Origin: Paralichthys olivaceus | Lineage: Eukaryota; Chordata; Actinopteri; Pleuronectiformes; Paralichthyidae | DNA: 64,000 bases | Assembly (NCBI RefSeq): GCF_024713975.1 | Contig: NC_091099.1 | Span: 16,969,501-17,033,500, forward strand | Direction of reading: 5' to 3' | Shown: one piece after another, positions 51,186-63,939 of the stretch | Numbering within the stretch: the stretch's first letter is position 1 | How the letters are laid out: each line of letters starts with the position of its first letter | Translations under genes and position numbers: made by a program | The notes under the pieces: generated by a model | Databases searched by the model: none | What the model saw: the letters and a program-made list of their open reading frames with translations, nothing else | What the model was told of the DNA's origin: nothing

Positions 51186-52789
51186 TATACATTGAACTTT
51201 GTTGGACTAGAAACTCAACTCAACTCGTTTTGGCACAAGGCACCGTGAAAGAGCCTGAAAAGTTTGTCTTTTGCTGTTTTTTGAATCAGAAATCGAATTG
51301 CGACATCAAGAATCAGAATTTAATTCAACTGTGAGATTCCCATAGATCCCCACCCCTAAAATCAAAAGTACTCAGCAGTGTTCAGACACTTGGAGGTTTT
51401 GTCAAAAACAAATGTTCTGAGCTCATGTTCATCAAGTTATTCTGAGTGCGTGTTTCATTTTTAGTCTACCATTTTTTTGTTAGTGATATTATCTAAGGAT
51501 AATAAACCTGAGAAGCAAAGAGATTTTTCCTTTGAAATCAGTATAAAGTCAGTTTTATCACTGCTGAATAGCAGCGTCTGCCTCTAGAGCCATATTCCAC
51601 CTGGAGCCACGTGCATCAATGTGAATGTTTTGTGGGTGATGAAAGATGATGTTCTTTTTACTTGGAAATTTCTTTTGACAGAGAACAGACTGAGACCTTT
51701 AATACATGTACTGGTGCACTGCAACAGTCAATGCAAGCCAAAATGTCACGCAAGACGTTTTTCAACTCTAGATAAGAAACACGCGGGCTCAGTGTTGGCT
51801 CTTATCATCATGACCCAGAAAAATCAGCGAGAACTCGGGGGGCCTTTGCCCTCCTTTAGGTGTATTCCACATGCAGGACTGATGGAGGGATGAAGGGTGA
51901 GTAAAACGAGGAAGAGAAAAATGTATGGAGATGATCCCTGCTTTCATCCAGCAACTGCAGAATTAGAGATATTATGCAAATTAGGAAGATTATTCAGACA
52001 ACCATTGATTTCTGCAATTAGGATAAAGGTGGGAATTCATAGTCTCTGAGCTCCGCTCTAATGTCCCTGGTTGACTAGACCGTTGACAGACAAGGTAAAA
52101 CCTTGGTTTATTTTATTCATTACATTATTGCACATTATTCAGTAGTATTCAGTACTGTACTACAGTACATCATTGCTGTCAATGCTCTGAACCATACTGT
52201 ATGTGAAGAACCAAGCCCATGTTTATTTCAAAATGAAAGAGAGAGAAAAGCATCTCTCTCTCTCAGCATGATTTCCTCTTCCAGCATGTTTGCAAGGAGG
52301 AAAATACTGAAATCAAACATCTTCCTTTGTTCTTGACATACAGTAGATCATCTGGATGCAGTGTAATTTAGCAGACTTCTTTTGACCCAAAGCAGAACCA
52401 CAAATATGATGCTTTCTTGTCAATTCATTCCTCGAATTTGCAGTCCTTGATAATAATAGAGAAATATTTCTCTGAGAGAAAATCAAATTTGACAAACATC
52501 TGAATCATTTGTTTTCTGAATTTTTCAACATTTGTCATCACTTCTACAAAATTCTCCAAAGCTCCAAATTGAAAGTATTTCAGAGATGAACTCTGCAATC
52601 TAATGCGAAGCTGGCGATGCTAAACTGCTTGCTCTGTATAGACAAAGCCAATAATATTGCTTGATAAATGCTCCCAGTGCATTTACTTCTTCTGTTGCAA
52701 CACAAAGAACAAGAAAGGCACTCTAACACATATACTGTATGTCACCATATTACAGATGCATTGCGATCAGACAAATCCAGATCCATACA
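51186..52789. other. no recognised feature
   Basis: About 1.6 kb between two family A copies. A 90-codon frame (51621-51893) is unremarkable. Confidence 0.35.
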
Positions 52790-53035
52790 AAATTTAATAA
52801 AACCTGAAAGAACTCTGCAATATTTCTTGACAAATTCTCAAAATATTGATAAAAACCCCACCTGGTAATGTTAAAGAAGGTGAAAAAAGATTCCTGGATC
52901 TGCACCAGAATGTAATTATTTCTTCCCTGACCTATATCGCATCATTTCACCAGGTTTGGTGATAATCTGTTCAGTAGTTTCTGTGAAATCCTGCTCACTA
53001 ACAAACAAACGCAGATGAAAACATAAGTTCCTCGG
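52790..53035 (-). repeat. interspersed repeat family A, copy 11 (reverse)
   Basis: Contains 'gttaaagaaggtgaaaaaag', 'ttcctggatctgcaccag', 'ggtgataatctgttcagtag' and 'aaacgcagatgaaaacataa', all reverse-orientation hallmarks of the family. Confidence 0.7.
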
Positions 53036-56000
53036 CTCTGTTAATAATCTCTGCTATGTGTAATATCTCCTGAGGATTTCAAAAATATTCCAAAAATGTT
53101 GACACCTTGACAATACTCGCACCATCATCAGCCTCCTCCTATGCTGTTTGTTATCAGAGCTGCCGTTGTGCTGCCAGTCCCATTGTCCCTCTCCTCCTCC
53201 TCTCTCTTCTCCTCCAGCCAAGGACTTGGCTCAGGATGGATCAGGAGCAGAATTGGCTCTGTTAACACAATCTTTTTCTATCCTCTGAGGTCGTCAAGTC
53301 GCCTCCTCAGTAGACAGATGATGCCTCCGGACCTCGCTCCCTGAGAACCCTGTCAAACAACCTAAACAAAGGAGACGAGCATGGAAGAGAAATTTGCAGA
53401 GATTGACTTTTCTAGCCACTACTGGCAAACAACGGAAACACACCTATTTTCACACACAGTATGTGACTTGATAGTTTGGAGTGATGTCCACCTCTACTTC
53501 AATATGCACCAACTTCTGAAAACAACATCTGGCACGCCGCACCTCTCTCAATGTGTGTGTGCTGGCTGTTTCCTGCTGGACACGTTGTGTGCAGCGGGTT
53601 TAGCATCAGCTCAGCTGTTGGTGCACTGTGAATTTTTAGTTCGGTCCCATCAGATAACAAGGAGGAGGCAGGTATATGATATGTTCTATAGTCAACCACT
53701 AGGGGCCCATCTAGGCAAATAGCCTTCAGTTTTGGGGAGCTTTATATAAGGCCTATGGATTACCCTTCTCTTTTGTTTCATATAACCTTAATATAAAATG
53801 TTGACATGGCAACTTCAAAATTGAAATTGCGACCAGGAGACACCTTTTTTTTTTTATTTGGATGTGTTTCATCCTTTGCTCACAGGTTTACTCTGACTTG
53901 CAATGCAGAAGATGATCCAGGCACTTCACCTGAAGTGACCTCAGTATTTCTTATTTTCAGTCCATGGAAAAAGCACAATCTAGCCTGGAGTCTGTGATGT
54001 CTGTTGTGTGGGATTATGCCAACATGTCCCGTTGTAAGTCTCTCGTCCCTGTGAGCAGCTCAAATACCAGAAAACACCTAATTTGCCAGGAGTGTGGAAT
54101 ATGTTGCATGAGCTGCACACCTTCTGAATACTGATCACAGAGGCCTCGCCATCCACCTGCAGCAGAGTGCATTAAAATAAACTGTTAGAATATGATTGAA
54201 TGCAGTTCTTCTTTTTTATACTTCCATAACTTGGTCCTTAACCAAGTTCACCAACATCACAGCTCTCATAATAATATTTCAGTGTTACATTATATAAATG
54301 CAAATGAGGCAGCGCGAGAAGGATGGCACAGGCTTTTCTGTGTGCCCACGGCTGATATTTACACTAAACTGAACACTGATGCTGAGTAATGTTTGATGAT
54401 GGGCCAAGCCTGTTCAATTCCCGAAATGTGACATGCTCGGGTGGTTGCTATCAAGACTCAGAGCAGCATCCTTTAGAACACTTTCAGTGATAGTTCTCTA
54501 AAGAACCGTCACGTGTAGTTGTTACCACCAGTAGTTTTCTTTGTCACACATATTATTTAGATCTTTTATCACCACAGTATAGCTTTGTGTTTAAGCCTAA
54601 AACATACAGCCCATGCCGTTAAGGACATTATTTAATACATTTGTATTTGAAAGTATTATCTTTGGTTACTCCCACACTACAATGTTTTCATTTGAAAAGA
54701 CATCAATGCAGACACCGAGCAGACACTCATAACCTTGTGCTGATTGGGTCTTTTCAGTCACGATGTAGCCTTTGCTGGTTCGTCAGTCTCCTATCACATG
54801 AGACCCTTCTAGAAAAAAGTAACATTAGCCTCTGCTACCTGTGTATAATGCAACAGTCATAATCGATTACAAATGTTGCTGACCCTGTTGTCTTTGTTAA
54901 CAGCTGTTGTGCAGTTAAATTCTGCATTTTACCATGAGACAACTGCTGACATGCAGGGGAGACGAGCCATTAGGGCCCGGTCACACATGAAAATAAAGCA
55001 AAACATCAAAGTTCACCACAGTTAAACTCCAACATCTACGCTGTGATGTCCCTCGCCACAGGGAGCTACTGTTTTATTCGACCCCTCGCTCTCCTAGACT
55101 GGACATGAACAGTAGTATATGTGTAAGCCTTTATTTGTTTGTATGCTCATTTGTAACCTCGTCTTTTTTGCAACCAACAAACAATTGTTTACACCGGCAC
55201 ACCCATGCCCAGTGTACATGAGTGGTCTCGAAATAAGTGTCGGTATAGACGGGGATTAAAGCAGATGTAGATAGAGTGGATCGTTTTAGTTTGAAAACTT
55301 AGTTGTACAGATGTAGCCTCAGTGTTGTATGGTGCTGTTCAGGGATGCAGGAGGGAACATGTTACCTGAAACCGGTTTATTCTGAGGAGTGGTTGTATAA
55401 TGATATTCTGAGTCTTACTGTGTGCAGCAGGAAACAGAAATACATCATTGATCCAGAAATAAATTCACCTCCCAATATCTTTTGACCCTGAAACACTGTT
55501 TGATGAAGACATTTGATTTCTCGCTATTTCTGGAGCCTCTCCTTCCTGTTGATGTTGCTGATGTGTTAAACGTCAGCGTGGTTTACACAGGCAGCCTTCC
55601 ACCTCACACATTTCTCAAAATGACAGATTTTTCTGCGTCTCTCTCTCTCTCTTCTTTGTTTTTTTTTTTTACCTTTAACACCCCCCACACCCCTTGGGCA
55701 ATGAGAGCTGAGATGGAAGGAGAGATGGATGATGTTGTTTTGAACTGTGACATGTCTCCGTGCAATTCATTCCATTATTTTTCATAAATAATTGGCCAGC
55801 ACCGTCTGTGGAAGCTATTTATAGAGCTGATTGCTGCTTTTGCCAAGGAGCACAAACTCTTACACAGTTATTTTTGTTGAAAATGAAAACCTGACACAAG
55901 GTTTCATGGTAGCTCGTGAAGCTCCCTAAAAAGTACTTGACCTCTTGGTCGATTTTTTGTTTTCCTTAAAACTCTCGCACAATTCCTCAGTTTGCACACG

Positions 56001-58629
56001 GTGGTAAATAGAGATGGATGTGTGAGGCATTGATTCAATTCAAGCCTCTCGAGAAGTTAAGAGCCAACACTTAAATATTTTTAATTCTCCTTCGCTAGCA
56101 GCCAGAGATATTAACTCCATCTTTCTTCTGAGGATCTGTCTTCTATTTACGTTGAAAATCAATATGAACCTGTGAGGCCGGCCAGTTATACTGGAGCACT
56201 GACTCTGCCCAGACTAATAGCTTGCAAACACATGGGCTACTGTTCATTTGTTTGTCCTGAGCACAACATTACAAGCTCCATTAGTCATATCTGTGCGTGT
56301 GTGTTTGAGGGAACATGTACTGCTCAGCACGCACTGGTAAATCTTGAACAGTGCCCTTGAAGGTTGAAAGCGTGAATGACAAAAAAGAGAGAGAGCAGCA
56401 GCAGATCCACGCAGAGAGGGAGAAAAATGAGAGAGTAATCAGATTGGGAACAAAAGAGTGGATTATTTAGACCTCGTGGTTCATTAGGATAAGCCCAGAG
56501 TTTTCTGGTGAATATTACATGGGAGAGTTAGATTAGAACAGATGAAAGGGAGAACACTACCTCGGCCGAGATGGTTTTTAAAAACGCTCTGTAGATTTGT
56601 TTCTAAAAATTGTAGTTTAAAATTCTAATTTGGAATTGTGCAGCATGCGGGAGGTAAATTTAGATTTTGGGGAAAGCACCTTTTGTTAATGCTCCCTGCA
56701 CATGCATGTGGGATTAAACCGGTGGAGCCGTACAGCATCCCGGAAGGCTTTCAAAATCATCAGCCTCAGTCAGGTCACCCTTTCTGCTGAATCAGGATAT
56801 CAGGGTGTGGTATTTAGAAAAAGAAATTGAAAAAAGACAGCATGATGCAGGTTGGATTTGACATGACAATAAAGTATTAAATTTCAGACACAGGCTGGAG
56901 GTCCGCGGGAGCTGTAGCGAGACAGACTGCGCCGCATCGTCTTATGAAGCGCTCCATCTCTACCGCAGTGTGACAGCATGAGAACATGGCTGGAATGCAG
57001 GATGACAAGGCTGTGTGGTGGAAACAGTCAGCTGTCATTAATATTCAGCGCAGACCTCTCTTGTCTTGCTGGACCTTTGCAGAAAGTCTTTCCCCTCCAG
57101 AACAACAGATAAATTGTCTGTAGTGAATGGAGCAGCTGAGGCAAAGCTGTGCCCTTTCCTACCACAAGGAGCTTTCCTCAGTGTCACTGGTTCGGCTCCA
57201 CACGTGGCACTCACAGGGGTCTAAAATCCAGGGGTTTGTATAAAGAAAGGGGGGTCAAAGTTTCGCTGTAATGCCGTCATGAGAAAGGGAAGCAGAGAGA
57301 CAGAGAGGGAACCTTATTAAGACCTGTGCTCCAGCGGCTTAGCTCTCAACTCCTGAGTGAGTTTTATCAGAAAAGACCCTTCAAGTGTGACCACAGTAAT
57401 GAACCTATTAGCTGTGAAATTGAGTTTTCTGATAAATAGAGAACAGATGAGAGTTTGAGGGACCAATTCCGCATTTCAACTCTTTTGTTTGAATTTCATA
57501 ATTACATTTGAGCATCAGCGCTTTTTTTTTTAACCACTAGATTTGTACATGTGCACTTCAGTTTTCTACTTAGCTTCTTTTGTTAAGTATGCAGCATAAT
57601 ATTAAGAGGACCAGTTTCCTTTATAAAAGCATTAACCCCACACAATAGCCACTGTTCAGGGTCTAAGCTCAGTATAGAGGGTCTGTTTTATTCAAGGTAG
57701 TGAATCAGCAAGTGGCTCAGTCTGCAAACTGCAAACAGTCCGCTCCCTGAGATTGCATTTTAATCAACTGCTGTGATGAAATTGAAAACTTCAGGATCTC
57801 ATGATGCAAACATCTTCTGTCTGCTGTTAATTACTGCTTGAGGAGGAACGTGATTTGTCTTCTTGCTGATCTGTATTCTGCAGCAGGACCTCCAACACAT
57901 GATTCACTCTGGGCGTTATAATTAAAAGTCAGACAAGTAGTATCAATGAGCCTCATGCAAGAACCAATTGTAGTTAAGTGGTGCACTCAAACCATTTAAG
58001 ATTCTCAAGTTTATCCCAGATTAATTTGTTGTACTAGTCATGTGATGGACAGTCTTCTCCACAAGGGGAAAGAAATATTTAATTTAAGAATTATAATCTA
58101 GCACATTTACGCATTTACATTTAATAACATAAATTAACTAAATTAAATACACATAACTTTATGAAACTATTCTGATCTCTATATTACCATCATCATCGTT
58201 TAAGCATGTTTTGCTTCCTCAGAATCTTGTTCCAGTAAACAGCATCCTGTTGCATCCACCAGTGGAGCATCACATATACACACACATACTCTCTCATTCA
58301 TCTCTGTGACTGTCACATCATCCTGGCCACATCCAAACAACAAATAAATGTATTTTTAGCATCTTACTTGATGTCAGATTACTCCCACCTTATTCATGTC
58401 ATGTCTGATGAATAATGGAGATGGAAACTTTTGACCCTGAGCCACTATGGACAATGTCTACCATAAACTATGGACTCATTATTGCAATTTGCAGTCATTG
58501 ATATCGCTATTGATTGTCGCTCTTTTTTGCTCTTAATTGTGTCAGAACATCTAATACAACTCCTGATTCTGCTAAATTTGTTATGATTAGATTTGTTAAT
58601 TTGGTGGTGGAGGCAGTAGTCAAACATTT
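53036..58629. other. gene-free stretch
   Basis: No exon recognised over 5.6 kb. Frames such as 53381-53722 (113 codons) and 55482-55787 (101 codons) have no recognisable features. A possible repeat scrap lies at 54640-54900. Segments near 55770-55850 and 57000-57060 are repeat-free and AT/GC-mixed in a way often seen in enhancers. Confidence 0.4.
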
Positions 58630-59005
58630 CACCTAAGTAAAAGTACAAATAAAAAGTCAACAACGTACTAGAGTATTACTGAGAGTACCACACTAACTTA
58701 AGTGTGTGAGTACTTGCTTTTAGATAGACTTAAAGTAATAAAAGTACACTTACTTGCAGAGTGTACAATATTCCCTGATGCAACAGTCTACTACATCATT
58801 ATTGTTGAGCCTCTTCTGAATCCATGTTTCTTCACCAGTGATGCTACTGCTCTCATTATTGATTACTTTTAAAAGTATTTTTTTAAAACTATGAACATTT
58901 AACACAGTGCTTTTTAAAATGTAGTGGAGTAGAAAGTACAGACATTTGCTGATGTACAGGAAAAATGAAGTACAGTAAGTATGTAAATGTACTTTCAGTG
59001 TTGAC
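58630..59005 (+). repeat. AAGTA-rich interspersed repeat, second copy
   Basis: Starts 'acctaagtaaaagtacaaat', includes 'acttaagtgtgtgagtactt' and 'aaagtaataaaagtacactt'. It ends with 'gtagtggagtagaaagtaca' and 'aaatgtactttcagtg'. It shares these words with the intron 9 copy at 15570-16030. Confidence 0.7.
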
Positions 59006-60834
59006 GTCAGCACAAATTATTTATCGTTTGGTAACATTAAAGTGAAACTTGTCAAAAATGGAACAGACGAGTTGATGTAGAAAAGTGAAGGTGTCAGTTA
59101 TGCTAATGATCCACATCTCACAAACACTTACTCATGAACAGCCATTTATCAAGTTGAAATGAGCAACATACCACATGTTAGGGCAGTAAGGAGAGTTTGG
59201 TGAATCCCCGCTGGAGCACTCAAACCCCACAGAGAAAAAGAAGCAGATGTTTAGGATGAAAATACAAAACTTTTCCCTCCAAGGCATCTGTTGACTCTTT
59301 CTGCTTTGCATTCAAATCAACCTGATGATACTCTCTATTTAAAACTCTACACATTCTCTCTCTTCTCATGCTTTGAGTTCTTTGACACTGTTTTGACAAA
59401 ATCCATGTCATCAGTGTGCGCAGGGGAGTCAGGTGTTTTGTCAATCTGGCGAACCAATGAATTGCACAAAAAGGGCCCAGACAGTCTCAGCATGTACAAA
59501 ATGGTCCCACAACACTTCTCTTTTTGCTTGGATATCCTGTGACATCCAATCAACATATCCCATTGTGGCGAGTGTCAGACCCCGGCTGATTGATTGTAGT
59601 TTCGCTTTGCCCCCCCCCCCCCCCCCCTTCAGTTCGGAGCTCGGCTCTGCAATGACAGAGAGGACACACGGATGAATAATGCATGTCTGTATCAACCCAT
59701 CTTACAAGAACAATGCAAGGAGGGGAAGAGACAAATAGATGGTGAGAGGGACAGATGGACGGAGAGAGTGAGAGAGCTGCTCTGACGGGTCGTGAACACA
59801 GAGTCATGATGACACAATCTCAGTTGTGGCCGACGCAACATGTGCAATAAAATCACAGCGACTTTCACTAAGTTAGCTGCACTACCAGATGACTGCTCTT
59901 TTTTTTATGAATATCACTGCCAGGAAGTAGAAATTAAAAAACTTTCAGCGGGTGAAGGCCCCTCACTAGCTTTTCTAATTAAAGGTCACATATATCCTCA
60001 GGAGGTCTCCATGCTGAATTTAAAAATTATAGGCCAGAGCCGTTACGTGCCATTCCGTCTTCCAGAATCGAAACTGAATAACTCAACACTTGCCACAATG
60101 AAGTATTAATTCTTGGACCAGAACTCAGAGGTCACACTCTAGAATGGCGATCGTTGATATTGCAGAAAGAAAAACCTTGTTTAATAACCCTGGCGAAGTG
60201 CCATCTATGTCCATGGGTCTAAGGCCAACATATTGAATTTGTATCAGTACCAGTAGCTCTTTTTTTGGAAGCTGCTTAATCACTCTGCCCCAAAATAGTA
60301 TTATGCTCATACCCGCGTCCTTCTGTTACACTCCATTAGACAATATGGTTATTTTTGAACATTATAGTTCTCCAATAGCATCAAAGTGATTCTATCTGAT
60401 GCTAAATACAAAGGTGGTTTCATGTGAAGTGGATGAGAAGGAAATGGAGAGAAACGGGGGAGAGGGCTGACACTTAATCTTGTGATCTGTCTTGTATGAT
60501 GTGTTCTCAGTAATTAAGCCTAATTAAGATGCATTCGCAGTAATCTCAATAGACTGAATGCCAAAATAGGTATGCACGTTCACTATGGCAGTTATAGCTT
60601 ATGTTGGGTAAAACTATATTAATAAATATAACCGGGAAATAGGATTTTTATTTTTTAATCATTAACATTTACTGCTGTAGAACATCATTCCTTTACATAG
60701 AGCTGGCTTCAGTTTAAGATCTGGTTCCCAAACTAGGGGTTGGGACACCCTGATGGGCCGTGAGACATAGAGTAGGGTCGGAACCATGATAAATACATAG
60801 AATAATACGAATAAAAACTAGAAGGGCAAGAATG
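59006..60834. other. gene-free, partly repeat-poor stretch
   Basis: Contains the C18 run at 59610-59627. Around 60715-60780, 'ggttcccaaactaggggttg' recalls another dispersed fish repeat. The segment 60440-60570 has several TAATTA-type sites and no repeat character. Confidence 0.35.
59610..59627. repeat. poly-C run (C18)
   Basis: Uninterrupted run of 18 C residues in an otherwise non-repetitive context. Long C/G homopolymers are much rarer in vertebrate DNA than A/T runs, and their length is error-prone in sequencing. Confidence 0.9.
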
Positions 60835-61135
60835 CATGGCTCTGCCAAGACCCAACAAAAAAACAAATTTAAACTCGCTATACCTGGATTTTCGTTTGGA
60901 TCTGCACCCCATTGTACACACTTACAAAAATCTTTTTCATGAAATATTCTATTAGAAATCAATGAAAATGTTGATATTAATGAAAGTTAAAAAAACTATC
61001 CCGGATCTGCTCCTTGATCCACACCCACATTTAATGGGTTCTTCCTCTTCGTGCCTCACCACTCCACAAAATGTCAATTCTGTAATCCTGCTTACAAACA
61101 AACAAACAGAGGAGTTAATAACATATTTATCCATA
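60835..61135 (-). repeat. interspersed repeat family A, copy 12 (reverse)
   Basis: 'ggctctgccaagacccaac' at the left, then 'cccggatctgctccttgatc', 'tttaatgggttcttcctc' and 'cttacaaacaaacaaacaga'. All are in the same order as the other reverse copies. Confidence 0.65.
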
Positions 61136-61646
61136 ATTGTTGCAAAATATTAAAAACATATTCAATACAATTCAAATAAAAACTATGCAAATAGGAAAAT
61201 GTGCAATTCTTTTCTTTCTCCACATGATCCCTGGGGTGATTATGTCAGATTAGTGACAGCAACAGTTGCAGTTTTTTTTTTGTATTGTAAACTAGCTCAA
61301 ATCAATATCCTTTGGGATGATGGGGGTCTCAACTTTCTGGCACTGTTATTTTGGGTCTTTCAGAAATATTTGAATCCGTATACAACTATGCGGTCAATAC
61401 AAAAAGTTTATTTTAGCCGTGTCAGGAAATTAGCTGGGTCATGCACAGATAGAGTCAATACTAAAAACATGCATGATCAATCCTTACTGTATATCTATCA
61501 CCATTAACTATGTTTTCACTACTTCACACAGCTGCACAGGCTGTAGAACCGGGTGACAGGATTGTACCTTCTGCTGCAGTACTCCTCATATATCATTTTT
61601 TATAAAGCTACGCATCTCTTTATGTCTCTGTGTACATGGTGCGAGT

Positions 61647-61866
61647 TGTCATGCTGCAGAATGGATTTGGGAGCAAACAGACGGCTCCCTGATGGTATTG
61701 TGATCATGGACAACAATCAAAAATATCCCTAAAACGTCATCAGCAGCAGCTTGATCATGTGAGCAAAATGCATATAAATACCATCACATTCTCTTTTTTC
61801 TTTCAGCCCACCCACTCACACCTGCAGCGTCATTTGGTGTCTTGTGTCTTTGAGAGTCAGGGTAAC
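61647..61866 (+). repeat. dispersed repeat family D, copy 1
   Basis: Shares with 63683-63910 the opening 'tgtcatgctgcagaatggat', a central 'aaatgcatataaatacca' and 'cccactcacacctgc', in the same order, spacing and orientation. I do not know the family. Confidence 0.6.
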
Positions 61867-63094
61867 TTTTTTCATTCGTCTTGAACATCCATAGGATTTC
61901 AGTGCATGCAACTTATGACAGATTGGTTTTTAGGCAATTCCTATGAGGCAGAGTATTGGGCAGAGTTCGTTAAGATTGGAGAACGACTCTTATGAGATGA
62001 AAATATGAAACTAGTTTTTTTCCAAAGTGAGTATCTTGGGAATAAGCTTTAAGAAAGCTTCTGAGGTTTAGTTTAGGTTCAGTGTAAACAAACACCTCCA
62101 GCATGAGAAGAAATCCTTCATAAATACTTTGGGTATGAATGTATCTGAAACAGATTGACCGCCACATCAAAGTCCCAGACTATAATTACTTTTAATCCAG
62201 CAGTTGTTGCCAATTGCAGAGAGATTTGAATGTGACCCAGTTTTAGGAGATTACTTGCGTTCTTCTGACGTCACAGTCTGAAACGCTAGAGGCCCGACAA
62301 CTTAGACATGAAGGGAGGACGTGTTGAAATGTTTGAAACCCTCTGCAGAATACAGGGCGATGGGAACACGCTGCTTGAAGTCTAACGTCTCGTCAGCCTC
62401 AACAGAATATTAAAGTTGGAGTTACTGATTTCACTTAGCTCTGTACTTTAATAATGTTTTCCTAAATCTTAGGTCCAACTCTCTGGAAGAATCAGTGATG
62501 GTGAATATAGGTTGCTGCATCATGTGTTATGTTATCTAATTCTACATTTTATAAGCCTGCGTAAATATGCCTCTATATGGTGTTTGATATATATAATTAT
62601 TTATTTAAGATATAACAATCAGGAAGTTAATCATTGTGATTAGCCAGTAAAGAGCTTGTTGAAATAACAGTTTGTTTCAGCAGTAACATACTGTAGCAGA
62701 CTTTATTTTCCACTTAATACTCAAGCCATTAGACAAGCCAACCGATTGTTTGATTTTATTACATTGCATTGTTTTTCTACCTAATTTAATACCATTACTT
62801 TCATGGACTATTTAATAAGGACAAAGACGATTCAGTCTCTCGGGGACCTCACAGTTTTGTTGTAATTAATGTGACCCACAGTGACTGAATTTGCAGCCCA
62901 CTCTCTGGAACAAGCCACAGAGCGTGTTGGTGTGATTTATGTCCTGAGGACTGCCTCAGATAACTCTCGGGTAAAACAATGTTTCCACATTGCAGTAACA
63001 AGGAGGAACTTTGAGTTTGTTTGTTTTTTTACTTTGGCTTTTTTAAATTCGGTCTGAATGAAGAAAATGGGGAATGCGGGGCAGGACAGTGTTA
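61867..63094. other. no recognised feature
   Basis: About 1.2 kb of AT-rich sequence between the first family D copy and the right-hand SINE. No exon recognised. Confidence 0.35.
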
Positions 63095-63420
63095 AAAGTG
63101 GTTAGCACTGTCAAATCATAGAATCCCGGCTTGGTGGGTCCCTTTATGTGATGTTCTCCCTGTGTCTGCGTGGGTTTTTTCCAGGTACTCCAGCTTCCTC
63201 TCACAGTCCAAAGTCATTCACTGGGGTTAGGGGAATTGAAGACCCTCAGTTGGCTGTAGGTGTGAATGTGAGTGTGAATTGTTGTTTGACTCTGTAAGTT
63301 CGTCCTGCGATACCCTTGCAACCCTGTCCAGGGTGTTCCCCATCTCTCGCCCTATGTCAGCTGGGATTGCTTGTGACCCTCAAAGGATAAATGGTAGATG
63401 GATAGATAGCTGTAGATAGA
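63095..63420 (+). mobile_element. tRNA-derived SINE, forward orientation, with (TAGA)n tail
   Basis: 'agtggttagcactgtcaaat' fits the A-box region; the B box is degraded. It continues 'gatgttctccctgtgtctgc', 'ggtactccagcttcctctca', 'tgtccagggtgttccccatc' and 'cagctgggattgcttg'. It ends in 'aaaggataaatggtag' and TAGATGGA/TAGA repeats (to about 63435). The motifs follow the same order as in the reverse copy at 43895-44197. Confidence 0.7.
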
Positions 63421-63682
63421 TGGATAGGTAGATAGAGGTACCAGGATCAGGAACTGGTATCAGGAGAGAGAGAATGCATTGGTGCCTTTTTCTTCTAGTG
63501 TGATTGTTTTGTATAAAACTTTTTAAAACCTTAAATTGTGAGCTCTTAACATTGTATTCATTTTATGTCTCTGCAATGTCAACAGTGGATGTGGATGGAG
63601 AGATTCAGTTTAACATATTTCAGGTTGTCGTCCATCCAGATACTGTACATTCACTTTATACGGGCTATATGTTTGTGGTTGG

Positions 63683-63910
63683 TGTCATGCTGTAGAATGG
63701 ATTTGGGACCAATCGGACGCCTCGCTGTATCATGGTGATGGATAAGAATCTCAATATCAGTAGTGACATCAGTAACCACAATGATCATATAATAAAAATG
63801 CATATAAATACCAGAACATTCTCTATACTGACAGCCTGCCCACTCACACCTGCTGTCATGGGGTGTTTTTGGGCCTGCAGTCTGAAGACAAGCCAATGAT
63901 TCAGAGTAAC
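63683..63910 (+). repeat. dispersed repeat family D, copy 2
   Basis: Direct-orientation relative of 61647-61866, about 2 kb away, alignable over its full length with small gaps. The minus-strand frames that overlap it are artefacts. Confidence 0.6.
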
Positions 63911-63939
63911 TTGTATCCCCTGTAAACCTCCACACTGAC

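Noticed and set aside
53381..53722. 113-codon plus-strand frame
   Set aside because: No recognisable motifs and low-information composition; consistent with chance in 64 kb.
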